Shown: one piece after another, positions 55,301-60,735 of the stretch
Position numbering within the stretch: position 1 is the stretch's first letter
Layout of the letters: every line of letters starts with the position of its first letter
Assembly (NCBI GenBank): GCA_008921705.1
Contig: VFFE01006711.1
Span: 193,172-257,171 of the forward strand
Direction of reading: 5' to 3'
Source of the DNA: Burhinus oedicnemus
Lineage: Eukaryota; Chordata; Aves; Charadriiformes; Burhinidae
DNA: 64,000 bases
Notes under the pieces: generated by a model
The model's database searches: none
Told to the model about the DNA's origin: nothing
What the model saw: only the letters and a program-made list of their open reading frames with translations
Position numbers and translations under genes: made by a program

Positions 55301-57506
55301 AAAAGGATTATAAAACTACAGAACCAAGGCTACATTCCAAAAACAGAGCAGTAAAACCACAAAGAGTCTTTTTGTTGTTTGAGTGAAAAAAAAAAAAATT
55401 GATAGCTAATTATCCCTCTTTATATAGCTAAATGATTCACCTTAAACAAGCCTTGTGCAAAGTTCCTGTAAAAATTAAAGATAAAACCAATAGATTTCTA
55501 CAGCAATTAAGTAAACTGTATAAAAATGAGTTGAATAACTAAATCATTCAATAGGAAATTATAGCTGTGCTATAGAATTTTTATGAACTTTTATTAAAGT
55601 ATTACATTCTTCTTACAGAGTACCATAGACTTGGATAAAAATTCTGCATAAGAAATTACAGTTCTTTACTAAAATCTGATCTTCTCTCTAAGTAGGGATA
55701 ATTTCAGATTATCATAAAATATCCTATTTTGTATTACGATCATAATTATTTGCTCACATCATTGATTTTCTGAGTCCTGTCTCCTGCTTTTGATGAAGAA
55801 GACAAGAATGAACTGAGTAGATCAGCCAAAAGCTTCCAGACAAAAAAAATCATTCCCAGCCTCAGAAAATGAAGACTTTCCATTAACTGGTAATACTGTG
55901 TCTTTTTCTTGACATCTTAAAACAACCTGTTAGGCAAGCGCAAATAGTGCAAGCCCTGGCTTGCAAAAAAAATACTTGGAAAGAATATATGCGACCTTTA
56001 TAGTTGTTACAGGTTTTTTTCTAAATCCACATTTAAAAAAACTCAACAGCAACAAAACCACGTGGTTTTCCTTGGCGTGCAATAGAGGCAAAGGGTTCCC
56101 TTTTCATAGCTCCACAGGGTATTCCCTGGGCTGTGAGCAGTCACGCATGGGATAGCCACAGAGTTAGCTCAGGTAGTGGTGATGTGTAATCAGTTTCTCT
56201 GACTCCTTGTCCTCTGTCCATGATTTCCTTCCATGAGCAGCAGCTCCAAGCCTTTGCTCCTGAACCACTAGGGAGAAGAATTCATGAGTTTTAGGTCTAA
56301 TTAGTGTCTGAGAGGGTTGCAAACCCTGACTGCAGGCGAATCTCTGTGCTGCATCCAGCTGCTATGGTCTGCCCTTAAATCTGAGGCACCATTTTTTTAC
56401 TTTAGAAGTGACCTACTAAATTCAGCACTTGGAAACTTAAGATTTAAATCAAAACCTTAAGATTTAAATGCATTTGCTGGATAATCCACAACACAAAAAG
56501 GCAATGGAGGAAGATTCAGCAGATTATGTTTCTCCTTCTTTTGGCTCACAAAACTTCCTGAAGGCCAAACTAGCTCCTTTTCTGGACAAGAACTCTGCAA
56601 TTTGATTGTGTAATGTCGTTGTAAATGCAGCTGAAACCTGGGACCAGAGATGACCCTGGTAGTGATGCCTGTGGGGTACTTTTTTCTGAATTTTGGCTAA
56701 TTTGTGTTGAAGGGGGATTTGGATTTAAATCGGTTGCATAAGATTTTCAGACAACAAGACAAAAAAATAAGAATTTGCAGATTAATACAATCTTTAACAC
56801 CTAAAGAAAAAAAAATGGTCCTCATTAACTTGTGGAACTGACCCAGGATGTGAACTGTAAGAATTTGTTTGGCTTTTGGGATTCAGACTTGATTCATCAT
56901 CTTCTCTCTCCCTGAGTCTCCACAAGGCTTTTAAGATGTTTTGGCTAATCACACCTCTAGAGTGCAATTCTGCCCACATCCCTTGCCCTTTAACATGCGG
57001 CTTCTTACCACTGACTAAATAAGGAAACTCAAGGGCTAACTTGGGATAGTCATATAACTTTAAAATAGCTAAATTTAGACAAAGCAAATCGTACCATATT
57101 CAGCTATTATTTAGGAGCTCCTTTTAGCATGTCTGATTATCACTGTTGCCTTAGGACCCTGCATATTTTACTGGAGAACATAGTAAAATAGCTTAGATCA
57201 GGAAATTATTAATCCCTGACATTTTACCTGCGGTGGATTTTAACAAGATTCTCCCTGTTGTACCAGATATACCCTACATCATTTGTATAAGTACTGTGAT
57301 GCTTTAGCAAAGAAGCTGTCAGCATTCAGTGCCATCCCCACTGTTTATCTGTCCATTAACTGTCTATATATCAGGCAACAGGTATTTCAAGCAAGCATAT
57401 TCTGGTCGCAGTGATCCCCGGTCTGCCCACGTCTGCTGAACTCTTCATTTTACCATATCAAGATGCCACAGGAGAAAATAAAAGAACAGCAGCAGACCTA
57501 GAGCAG
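1221..57506 (+). CDS. SORCS1: SORCS1-like VPS10-domain receptor, partial gene (16 exons spliced)
   Basis: The exons are 1221-1310, 6383-6562, 11755-11901, 18458-18560, 19031-19107, 20325-20416, 21469-21576, 22634-22751, 24507-24637, 34145-34258, 35024-35195, 46006-46192, 50936-51069, 53009-53132, 54143-54255 and 57375-57506. All introns are GT-AG, phases match at every junction, and the 674 joined codons have no stop. The product is a type I membrane sorting receptor. SORCS proteins sort cargo such as neuronal receptors, APP and the insulin receptor between Golgi, endosome and cell surface. The order seen is VPS10 propeller, 10CC (ten Cys), PKD, PKD-like, start of membrane-proximal module. 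The family call is secure. SORCS1 over SORCS3 rests on remembered paralogue differences, chiefly the [10 protein letters not shown] stretch of the last exon. Both ends of the gene lie outside the window. Confidence 0.88.
1311..6382 (+). other. SORCS1: Intron 1 (5.1 kb)
   Basis: No exon, RNA gene or long credible reading frame is seen. There is a poly-A run near 2044-2059, a possible reversed SINE-like relic at 2095-2270, and G-rich runs at 5803-5819 and 6108-6119. Short open frames on either strand show no recognisable protein and stop at random. Donor GTAGGT; the acceptor is preceded by a CT-rich tract ending CCCTAG. Confidence 0.75.
2095..2270 (-). repeat. Possible MIR/CORE-SINE-like relic, reverse orientation
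   Basis: The words TTTTGTAGATGGAAACATTC, then GGCTAACATCACAGCTGG and later CTCAAACCCAGGCCTTC follow the order of a reversed tRNA-derived SINE (body text 'acagatggggaaactgag...aacccaggtctcc'). It is heavily decayed and the middle does not match well, so the call is tentative. Confidence 0.3.
6383..6562 (+). CDS. SORCS1: SORCS1 exon (window exon 2): VPS10 propeller
   Basis: Sixty codons, phase 0/0, acceptor CCCTAG and donor GTATGT. The peptide opens with [19 protein letters not shown] and contains an Asn-Asp-Thr glycosylation sequon followed by an Asp-box-like turn (ISDTRGVYF), then ends IDLYE. This is one of the most conserved stretches of the SORCS propeller. Reading on past the donor gives 29 further codons before a stop at about 6647, so retention of this intron would truncate the receptor inside the propeller. 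Codons 31-90. Confidence 0.95.
8160..9215. repeat. TG-rich imperfect simple sequence
   Basis: Scattered short TG/CA-rich words, for example around 8165-8195, 8225-8250, 9134-9162 and 9196-9212, lie in otherwise unique sequence. They look like a decayed dinucleotide-rich region and show no long perfect array. Confidence 0.3.
9862..10612 (+). mobile_element. CR1 retroposon, 5'-truncated
   Basis: The segment carries typical avian CR1 3' sequence in order: a reverse-transcriptase-end region (GTGGACAACAGGATGACCAT, then CTCTACTCTGCCCTGGTGAG), the non-coding part with GGCTGCCCAGAGAGGTGGTG, and the end TTCCAACTCCTATGATTCT at about 10593-10611. Full CR1 elements are several kilobases long; this copy keeps only the last 0.75 kb, as most copies do, and its frame is broken. 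The 3' end lies to the right, so it is in the same orientation as SORCS1. No target-site duplication is expected for CR1. Confidence 0.92.
11755..11901 (+). CDS. SORCS1: SORCS1 exon (window exon 3): VPS10 propeller
   Basis: Forty-nine codons, phase 0/0, acceptor TTTTTCCTAG and donor GTAAGT. The peptide starts [17 protein letters not shown] and carries TYNKGRDW, a divergent Asp-box turn of a propeller blade. It ends HCLL; this Cys is six residues before the Cys of PYCSL in the next exon, so a local disulfide pair is plausible (inference). Symmetric exon whose skipping would keep frame. Codons 91-139. Confidence 0.95.
15555..15690 (+). repeat. Ancient tRNA-derived SINE (MIR/CORE-SINE-like), 5' part
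   Basis: The sequence follows the tRNA-like head and core of an old SINE: GATGGTCTTGTGGTTAAAAC resembles a box A region, then TGTGACCTTGGGCAAGTCAT and TCTCTGTGCCTCTCTTCCCC match the body of MIR-type repeats. The likeness is clear by eye; the exact family needs a library search. Confidence 0.6.
16214..16345 (+). repeat. Ancient SINE-like 3' part
   Basis: The words GGTGTCTGTGCAGTGCCTAG and GGGTACTAGGCC, followed by an AT-rich GATGATAACAATGAT tail, resemble the 3' end of old sauropsid tRNA-SINEs ('tgtctgtacagtgcctagcacaatgggg...'). It lies 0.5 kb downstream of the SINE head at 15555 in the same orientation, so the two may be separated parts of one insertion or two copies. Confidence 0.5.
18458..18560 (+). 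CDS. SORCS1: SORCS1 exon (window exon 4): VPS10 propeller
   Basis: 103 nt, starting in phase 0 and ending after the first base of a Gly codon. Acceptor TTTCTCCATAG, donor GTATGA. The peptide begins [19 protein letters not shown] and ends in SIIVASG across the junction. Its Cys probably pairs with the Cys near the end of the preceding exon (inference). Codons 140-174. Confidence 0.93.
18561..19030 (+). other. SORCS1: Intron 4 (470 bp)
   Basis: A short AT-rich intron with donor GTATGA and acceptor CATCTTACAG. Nothing else is seen in it. Confidence 0.85.
19031..19107 (+). CDS. SORCS1: SORCS1 exon (window exon 5): propeller with Asp-box
   Basis: 77 nt, starting in phase 1 and ending in phase 0 (103+77=180 nt with the previous exon). 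The peptide [20 protein letters not shown] is followed by GNTWRQ. It contains a canonical Asp-box, Ser-Ser-Asp-Ala-Gly-Asn-Thr-Trp, the turn repeated in blades of VPS10 propellers. Acceptor CTTACAG, donor GTAAAT. Codons 174-199. Confidence 0.95.
19108..20324 (+). other. SORCS1: Intron 5 (1.2 kb)
   Basis: An AT-rich intron. A possible reversed SINE-like fragment lies near 19755-19840 (GGATGGGATATCAAGTCAGA, then GGGACTTTCCCAGATTGGCA). The acceptor is the less usual CAAG preceded by a short T-run. Confidence 0.7.
20325..20416 (+). CDS. SORCS1: SORCS1 exon (window exon 6): VPS10 propeller
   Basis: 92 nt, phase 0 start, ending after TG of a Trp codon. The peptide starts [20 protein letters not shown] and continues [11 protein letters not shown]; the Trp codon is completed by the first G of the next exon. 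Acceptor TTTTTTTCCAAG, donor GTAATG. This is an outer-strand segment of a propeller blade, very conserved in SORCS1 and SORCS3. Codons 200-230. Confidence 0.95.
20417..21468 (+). other. SORCS1: Intron 6 (1.05 kb)
   Basis: No exon is seen. A 12-bp direct repeat (GATTTACTTCCA) occurs at 20908-20919 and 20931-20942. Donor GTAATG, acceptor TTTCTCCACTAG. Confidence 0.75.
21469..21576 (+). CDS. SORCS1: SORCS1 exon (window exon 7): last propeller blade, Asp-box
   Basis: 108 nt, phase 2/2, so its removal would keep the frame. The peptide reads [20 protein letters not shown] and then [16 protein letters not shown]. Ser-Phe-Asp-Glu-Gly-Arg-Ser-Trp is a canonical Asp-box. Acceptor CTCCACTAG, donor GTAAGT. 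Codons 230-266. Confidence 0.96.
21577..22633 (+). other. SORCS1: Intron 7 (1.06 kb)
   Basis: An AT-rich intron containing a perfect short inverted repeat at 22205-22226 (9-bp arms, 4-base loop). No other feature is seen. Acceptor ATTCTGTAG. Confidence 0.75.
22634..22751 (+). CDS. SORCS1: SORCS1 exon (window exon 8): end of propeller, entry to 10CC
   Basis: 118 nt, phase 2 start, phase 0 end, donor GTGAGA. The peptide [20 protein letters not shown] leads to [14 protein letters not shown] and ends HSQ. The single Cys (RRC) is the first of the ten cysteines of the 10CC module that packs against the propeller in VPS10 receptors. Codons 266-305. Confidence 0.96.
22752..24506 (+). other. SORCS1: Intron 8 (1.75 kb)
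   Basis: A mild GC-rich patch lies around 23215-23280. The stretch from about 23425 to 23720 has words such as TTTTACACCAGTTGCGATTC and GGCCCAAATTCTGTGG, typical of old amniote repeats of the 'ttacaccagtgtaaatcag' type, so it is probably decayed interspersed repeat. No exon is seen. Confidence 0.65.
23425..23720. repeat. Possible decayed amniote interspersed repeat
   Basis: It begins with TGGCCCAAATTCTG and ends with TTTACACCAGTTGCGATTC plus AGGCCC. These are near-complementary ends seen in an old, palindrome-like family in reptile and bird genomes. The middle is poorly matched; this is recognition by eye only. Confidence 0.3.
24507..24637 (+). CDS. SORCS1: SORCS1 exon (window exon 9): 10CC module
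   Basis: 131 nt, phase 0 start, ending after TG of a Cys codon. The peptide starts [20 protein letters not shown], continues through CMQGKYAG, then [11 protein letters not shown]. It carries cysteines 2-5 of the 10CC module; cysteine 6 is split across the intron (TG + T). A basic run ([12 protein letters not shown]) is prominent. Retention of the intron would turn the split codon into Trp followed at once by TGA. Acceptor TTTCCAG, donor GTGAGC. Codons 306-349. Confidence 0.95.
25001..25024. repeat. AT/GT-rich perfect inverted repeat
   Basis: Two 11-base arms (ACACATATATA and its complement) flank a TG centre. It lies in a short decayed CA/TA microsatellite (about 24990-25035) and is probably a by-product of that simple sequence. 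Confidence 0.6.
28835..29232 (+). mobile_element. CR1 retroposon 3' fragment
   Basis: About 400 bp of the CR1 3' region: GAGTTGGGGTTGTTCAGCCT, GGAGAAGAGAAGGCTCTGGG, then GGCACTGGAACAGGTTGCCC, and the end CTTCCAACCTAAACCATTCT followed by GTGATTCTT. It is 5'-truncated and in the sense orientation of SORCS1. Its middle differs from the copy at 9862, so the two seem to be different CR1 subfamilies. Confidence 0.92.
31697..31704 (+). promoter_or_regulatory. TATA box within the solo LTR
   Basis: TATATAAA, placed about 210 bp into the LTR, where the U3 promoter of such elements usually sits. Activity today is unknown. Confidence 0.5.
31827..31832 (+). terminator. Candidate poly-A signal within the solo LTR
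   Basis: ATTAAA followed by a T-rich and CT-rich region, the expected site of retroviral 3' processing. In sense orientation inside a host intron it could cause premature polyadenylation, but nothing here shows that it does. Confidence 0.4.
32140..33070. repeat. CA-rich complex segment, probable dispersed repeat
   Basis: The composition differs from the neighbouring intron: higher C content, several CA/TA microsatellite stretches (32198-32240, 32352-32384, 32498-32510, 32797-32812) and a recurring CCAGTTGC/TCAGTTGC word at about 32293, 32454, 32479, 32727 and 32777. I have an impression of having seen related sequence elsewhere in bird genomes, which would make it an LTR or other dispersed element, but I cannot name the family. 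No coding match. Confidence 0.4.
34145..34258 (+). CDS. SORCS1: SORCS1 exon (window exon 10): 10CC module
   Basis: 114 nt, phase 2/2. With the split Cys it reads [20 protein letters not shown] and then [19 protein letters not shown]. It supplies cysteines 6-8 of the 10CC module and one Asn-Ser-Thr glycosylation sequon. The exon is symmetric, so skipping keeps the frame but would unpair 10CC cysteines. Acceptor ACAG, donor GTAAGT. Codons 349-387. Confidence 0.95.
34259..35023 (+). other. SORCS1: Intron 10 (765 bp)
   Basis: Contains a very AT-rich stretch at about 34665-34800 and no other feature. Donor GTAAGT, acceptor TTTCCTTTGCAG. Confidence 0.8.
35024..35195 (+). CDS. SORCS1: SORCS1 exon (window exon 11): end of 10CC, start of PKD
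   Basis: 172 nt, phase 2 start, phase 0 end. The peptide includes [20 protein letters not shown], then [13 protein letters not shown], and ends LVQLEE. Its two cysteines are numbers 9 and 10 of the 10CC module. Two glycosylation sequons are present (Asn-Cys-Thr and Asn-Val-Thr). The stretch from PRGLRI onward is the first strand region of the PKD domain. Donor GTAGGC. Codons 387-444. Confidence 0.96.
37318..37383 (-). mobile_element. CR1 3' end fragment, minus strand
   Basis: About 65 bp reading CACAGGATCACAGCATAATT then GAGGTTGGAAGGGATCTCTG and AGTCCAACCC. This is the reverse complement of the CR1 3' terminus. Strongly 5'-truncated and antisense to SORCS1. Confidence 0.85.
39677..39800 (+). 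repeat. Ancient MIR/CORE-SINE-like relic
   Basis: GGCATGGGCTAGAATTCAGG, then TGCATGACCTTGAGTAAGAA, ACTTAACCTTTCTGC and CCCTCATTTGAAAATAGAG follow the body order of MIR-type SINEs ('tgaccttgggcaagtcacttaacctctctg...'). Decayed but recognisable by eye. Confidence 0.55.
44333..44402. repeat. A-rich low-complexity tract with CCAAA units
   Basis: About 70 bp of A-runs separated by CC, partly as repeated CCAAA pentamers. Simple-sequence expansion; the minus-strand reading frames through it (Phe/Trp/Gly-rich) are artefacts of the repeat. Confidence 0.85.
45118..45150 (+). repeat. (GTTTT)n pentanucleotide microsatellite
   Basis: Four to five perfect GTTTT units extended by related GTTT words. Likely length-variable between individuals. 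Confidence 0.85.
46006..46192 (+). CDS. SORCS1: SORCS1 exon (window exon 12): PKD domain
   Basis: 187 nt, phase 0 start, ending after the first base of a Cys codon. The peptide contains [36 protein letters not shown] and [15 protein letters not shown]. Val-Asp-Phe-Gly-Asp-Gly is the PKD signature and the HIYQNVG motif its conserved partner strand. One Asn-Leu-Ser sequon. PKD domains in SORCS receptors form part of the stalk and dimer interface (family knowledge). Acceptor CACCACAG, donor GTATGT. Codons 445-507. Confidence 0.97.
46193..50935 (+). other. SORCS1: Intron 12 (4.7 kb)
   Basis: No exon is seen. It contains an exact 11-bp tandem duplication at 48640-48661, a somewhat GC-rich patch near 48745-48845, and a perfect 25-base palindrome at 50466-50490. 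Acceptor CTTCTGTCTCTGCAG is strong. Confidence 0.75.
50466..50490. repeat. Perfect 25-base palindrome (12-bp arms, 1-base centre)
   Basis: The left arm is TGAAGGCATTCA, the centre G, and the right arm its exact complement TGAATGCCTTCA. It is not low-complexity and lies about 445 bp upstream of the exon starting at 50936. It could fold as a hairpin in RNA or bind a dimeric factor; chance origin is also possible. Confidence 0.8.
50936..51069 (+). CDS. SORCS1: SORCS1 exon (window exon 13): second PKD-like domain
   Basis: 134 nt, phase 1 start, phase 0 end. After the split Cys the peptide reads [20 protein letters not shown] and ends WWFGNNTE. Sequons Asn-Ala-Thr and Asn-Asn-Thr are present. The TYVWWFGN strand resembles the PKD core without the Asp-Gly signature. 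The donor is GTTTGT, a non-consensus +3/+4, weaker than the others in the gene. Codons 507-551. Confidence 0.95.
51070..53008 (+). other. SORCS1: Intron 13 (1.9 kb)
   Basis: It has A and T runs near 51408-51450 and a probable old amniote repeat at about 52255-52390. No exon is seen. Acceptor TTTCTGATATAG. Confidence 0.7.
52255..52390. repeat. Possible decayed amniote interspersed repeat
   Basis: Words such as GTTCTCATTGAAGTGAGAGG and TGCTTTGAAGATCTGACCCA resemble the 'cattgacttcaatgggag...gctttgaaaatctggccc' core of old amniote repeats. By-eye match only. Confidence 0.4.
53009..53132 (+). CDS. SORCS1: SORCS1 exon (window exon 14): second PKD-like domain
   Basis: 124 nt, phase 0 start, ending after the first base of a Glu codon. 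The peptide [20 protein letters not shown] is followed by [20 protein letters not shown]. The strand pattern ITVQVSAGN is typical of the last strands of a PKD-like fold. Acceptor GATATAG, donor GTGAGC. Codons 552-593. Confidence 0.96.
53133..54142 (+). other. SORCS1: Intron 14 (1.0 kb)
   Basis: Contains an exact 16-bp direct repeat (CAGTGAATCTCTCAGA) at 53946-53961 and 53976-53991. No exon is seen. Acceptor TATCTGCAG. Confidence 0.8.
54143..54255 (+). CDS. SORCS1: SORCS1 exon (window exon 15): membrane-proximal module
   Basis: 113 nt, phase 1 start, phase 0 end. The peptide [20 protein letters not shown] is followed by [18 protein letters not shown]. It opens the membrane-proximal (SoMP-like) module that follows the PKD-like domain in sortilin-related receptors. 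[11 protein letters not shown] is a SORCS1/SORCS3 hallmark. Donor GTAAGA. Codons 593-630. Confidence 0.96.
54256..57374 (+). other. SORCS1: Intron 15 (3.1 kb)
   Basis: AT-rich, especially about 54950-55760. A 14-bp direct repeat (CTTAAGATTTAAAT) lies at 56436-56449 and 56456-56469. No exon is seen. Acceptor TCTATATATCAG. Confidence 0.75.
57375..57506 (+). CDS. SORCS1: SORCS1 exon (window exon 16): membrane-proximal module
   Basis: 132 nt, 44 codons, phase 0/0. The peptide is [20 protein letters not shown], then [19 protein letters not shown] and ends DLEQ. The [10 protein letters not shown] stretch matches my memory of SORCS1 and not SORCS3, and is the main basis for the paralogue call. The next exon should encode the rest of the membrane-proximal module before the transmembrane helix; it is not in the window. 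Donor GTATTG. Codons 631-674. Confidence 0.95.
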
Positions 57507-57654
57507 GTATTGTGTCCGTTACTTGGAGAAGTGTATGTTTATGCATTTGTGCATCTATATATGGGATTTCCAAGATGGGTTAGAACAAATAATTCTGGTA
57601 CAAATGCATCTGATTCACTGGGATCTAAACAATGACTGTGGTACGTGCTACATC

Positions 57655-57712
57655 TTCTTTGGGGTTTTTTGTTTGTTTTTGGTGTTGGTTTTTGTTAGGG
57701 TTTTTTTTTCTC
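57655..57712 (+). repeat. T/G-rich low-complexity tract
   Basis: Runs of T broken by single or paired G over about 55 bp. Simple sequence without coding content. Confidence 0.75.
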
Positions 57713-60694
57713 CCAAACACTGGAAACAGGCTTTGGAGCTGTACTTAGGAGTGGAGACTCCCATTTGGGTTCCCTCAGTACTGTTAAATTGGCATAAATT
57801 TGTATGATGTCCTGTCTCTCGCCTAGAAGTTCTGTTCTACTTCACAGAAGTCGGAAGAAAACAGCAAGAATTTAGGGGGTGATTCCTGCCAACGTGGACT
57901 GGAGTAGCCTCATAAAGCAAAGTTTATGAGGCTGTCAAGAGTCTGAGAAAGCAGTGGAGGACAGGGCTGGGTGGTAGACCTGGGCAGATCAATACTTCAT
58001 TGCTTTAAGGCACAGGGATGGGGTTGGATTGTCTTCCTGCCCTCTTCACAATGCTGGCAGTAGGGTTCAGCCCCTCTGGATTGTTTTCTCTGTGCAAGGC
58101 TGAGGCAGGTTATGACAACCCAAAAGGTCCTGCCCTCCAGGTGGGCCTAGCATGATTAGGACTAAAAGGTAAAACACTGTGCTGGGCAAAAATTGTGAAA
58201 TAGCACTCAGCTTATTACCTCAGATTCTAGGGGCAAAAGTAAGTAGCCCTGAGTAAAGCACTACTGTACCGCTGCCTCTACATAGAGCATGTCTGTGGCT
58301 CAAGCAGACACACCCCATGTAGCTATGGGCTATATGAGCATTGGGGTAGAGGGTGTCAGCAGCTCACAAATCTCAGCCTCAGTGCTGTGGTGAAATCCTC
58401 AGCGTTACTGGATGCCTGCTACTCCACCGGCACAAGGATTTAGCATTTCTCTTTGGATTTGTCCCTCAATTTTTGAATGACTGAAGTCTTCCCGTCAATG
58501 AATGTATCAACAATATCTTCCTCTTCTTGTATTCTTGTTTTCAAATAGCCTTTTCATCTGCCTGACCTGTTACTGGCTGTTGCAATTGCCTCTTGCACTG
58601 ATCTAAAGCCTTGTTAACTTAGCTGTGGGCCTCAAACCACTAGGTCACCCATATTCTTAAGATTTCCCTTGCTCAGCATCCTTAGCCATCATCTTTTTTT
58701 GACAAATGACTTTCCTCTGCAATTTTCACCACCCATGTAATAAACAAAAAAGATGGAGATTTACTGCTCTGCAAAACCTTTCCTCCCTTTTCTCCTTCAT
58801 CCTACTTCTCTTTTCCTCTATCACAAATTGGCAAGGAAGCCAGTCCATAAACTTTCAAATTTACATCTGACCCAGCTCCCCTCCAACATTCAGCAGCTTA
58901 TTGTATTTTGCCAATTACTCCCTCTCTTTGTCCCTTTCTTTTCCCCCCTTGTAAAAATGAGTCTCTGTGGCTGTAGAGAAAGGAAGACCTGACAGTGCTG
59001 TCATGAGCATTTTTATGGACAAGAAGTCATTTTCAGTGGGACTCCAGCAACTTCTCTGGCATCCTGCAGGGTCCAAACAGTAACTTTTGAAGAGAGGTAA
59101 ACTATTTGCCATTTGCAGCCAGCTGTTTCTTGTGGAGAAGTATCTCCCCTGCTCCCATCAGGATGATCAGAATGTTTTTCTTACTAGTCTGCAGGTACTG
59201 CATTCCCCTTCCTAGTTACTCCAGCAGAAAATGGCATTGTTTTCAGTGGGAACTGCCCGAGGAGGGCCCCAAAAGGTGTCTCTGGCCTCATCTCTGAATT
59301 GTATTCTGATACTGTTCCTGTTTTGTCATCCATTTGGCCTGTAATCTTCACTATCCCTTTCCCAAAGCGTTTCAGAGCCCATTCAACGGCTTCTCCCTGT
59401 GCCTGAAGTCACTGGGATGAGTACTGGGAGCAGATGTTTTTGCTGATGACAGCTTAAGTTGCTTCTTAGGTACTTTATGATGTATAGTGTTCTTTTCTGG
59501 TTGGAACAGAAATCTGGTTTGTGTTCATGAGCAACCAACAAGCTATTCAGAGGCACGTATGTGAGTTTGTGTGTTTGCAGGTGCACACCCAAAGGAGTTA
59601 TAGTTCTGGATGATTTTTTCTGATTTTGAAGATAAACTTCAAAGTACACAGGAACAAAATGGAAATACTTTACACAAACACTGCAATGGAATAAGGTTTC
59701 TTAGGGAAGCACTTAATTATATAGGTTCCTTTTTTCATGGTGCTATATCACATGTGGAAGCTACTCTCCAAACCTGAGACTCATGGTAAGCCTGTCCAGA
59801 GACACAGTGACAAATAGTTTCTGTCCCTGAAAAACTTGCAGTCATAATAGATCAGAAGGAGAGGAGTTACAGAAATTAATGTTTCTATTCTGCAAAAGCC
59901 CCTGTTTCAGTACCCAAGGGAGGAAAAACCTAACATTCTCAAAATCAAAGTTTGGTGAAACTGAGTGGAACACCACAGAAGGGCACAAAACCCACCATGC
60001 ACGCTGTAGGCATAGATTTACCAGGAGAATGAGATGTGCTATAGCCCCCTCCTTCTCTTGCCCACCTATTAGAGCCTCCTAAAATTGGCGTGTATACTTG
60101 CGGTCGTATGACATGGATGTGGTGATATAGCCCTAAACCCACCATATTCACATGGCAGGTACCAGAACAGAGGCAAGCGACACTCTGTGGTCCTGATGTT
60201 CTGCTCATCCAACCTGGATTTGAAAGGGACAACCCATGTAAATCATGCGAGTGGTGCATGCTAACTTTTGTTAGCTAGAACAAGCAAGGCTAAGGACAGA
60301 TGATGGAGTGGGAGGAAGGGAAAAGTGATAGAAACAGGAGCTGAAGAGGGAATTCAAACTATATCTCCCCATGAAACTCCTGAAATTGCTGCAGGCCACG
60401 TCCATCACAGAGCACCTGTAAGGTTGTTGGGTAACTTGCTTAACCAAGCTGTATTTCATCACTTGAGTTAGATCATTATTCTGCTGTGGGTAACAGTGAA
60501 GGGTATATGTGGTTTCATGGACTTCCACATTTATCAGTAAATCCGATACCTATCCAATGACCACAGGGGGCTTCCTTTCTTGCTGTTTCCCCTTGAGGCA
60601 GATTAAGGTGGTTTGTTTTTATCTGGTACATACTCATTTGGCTTTTTAAGCATACTTTTGGGTCTCTCTGTCTAGCCACTCTGTGGTCTCTGGG

Positions 60695-60735
60695 TGCGTA
60701 ACTCCCATTGACTTCAGAGGCAGCTAAATGTCCAC
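60695..60735 (+). repeat. Fragment of an old amniote repeat
   Basis: GTAACTCCCATTGACTTCAG, a word recurring in ancient reptile and bird interspersed repeats. Only this short piece is recognisable. Confidence 0.4.
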
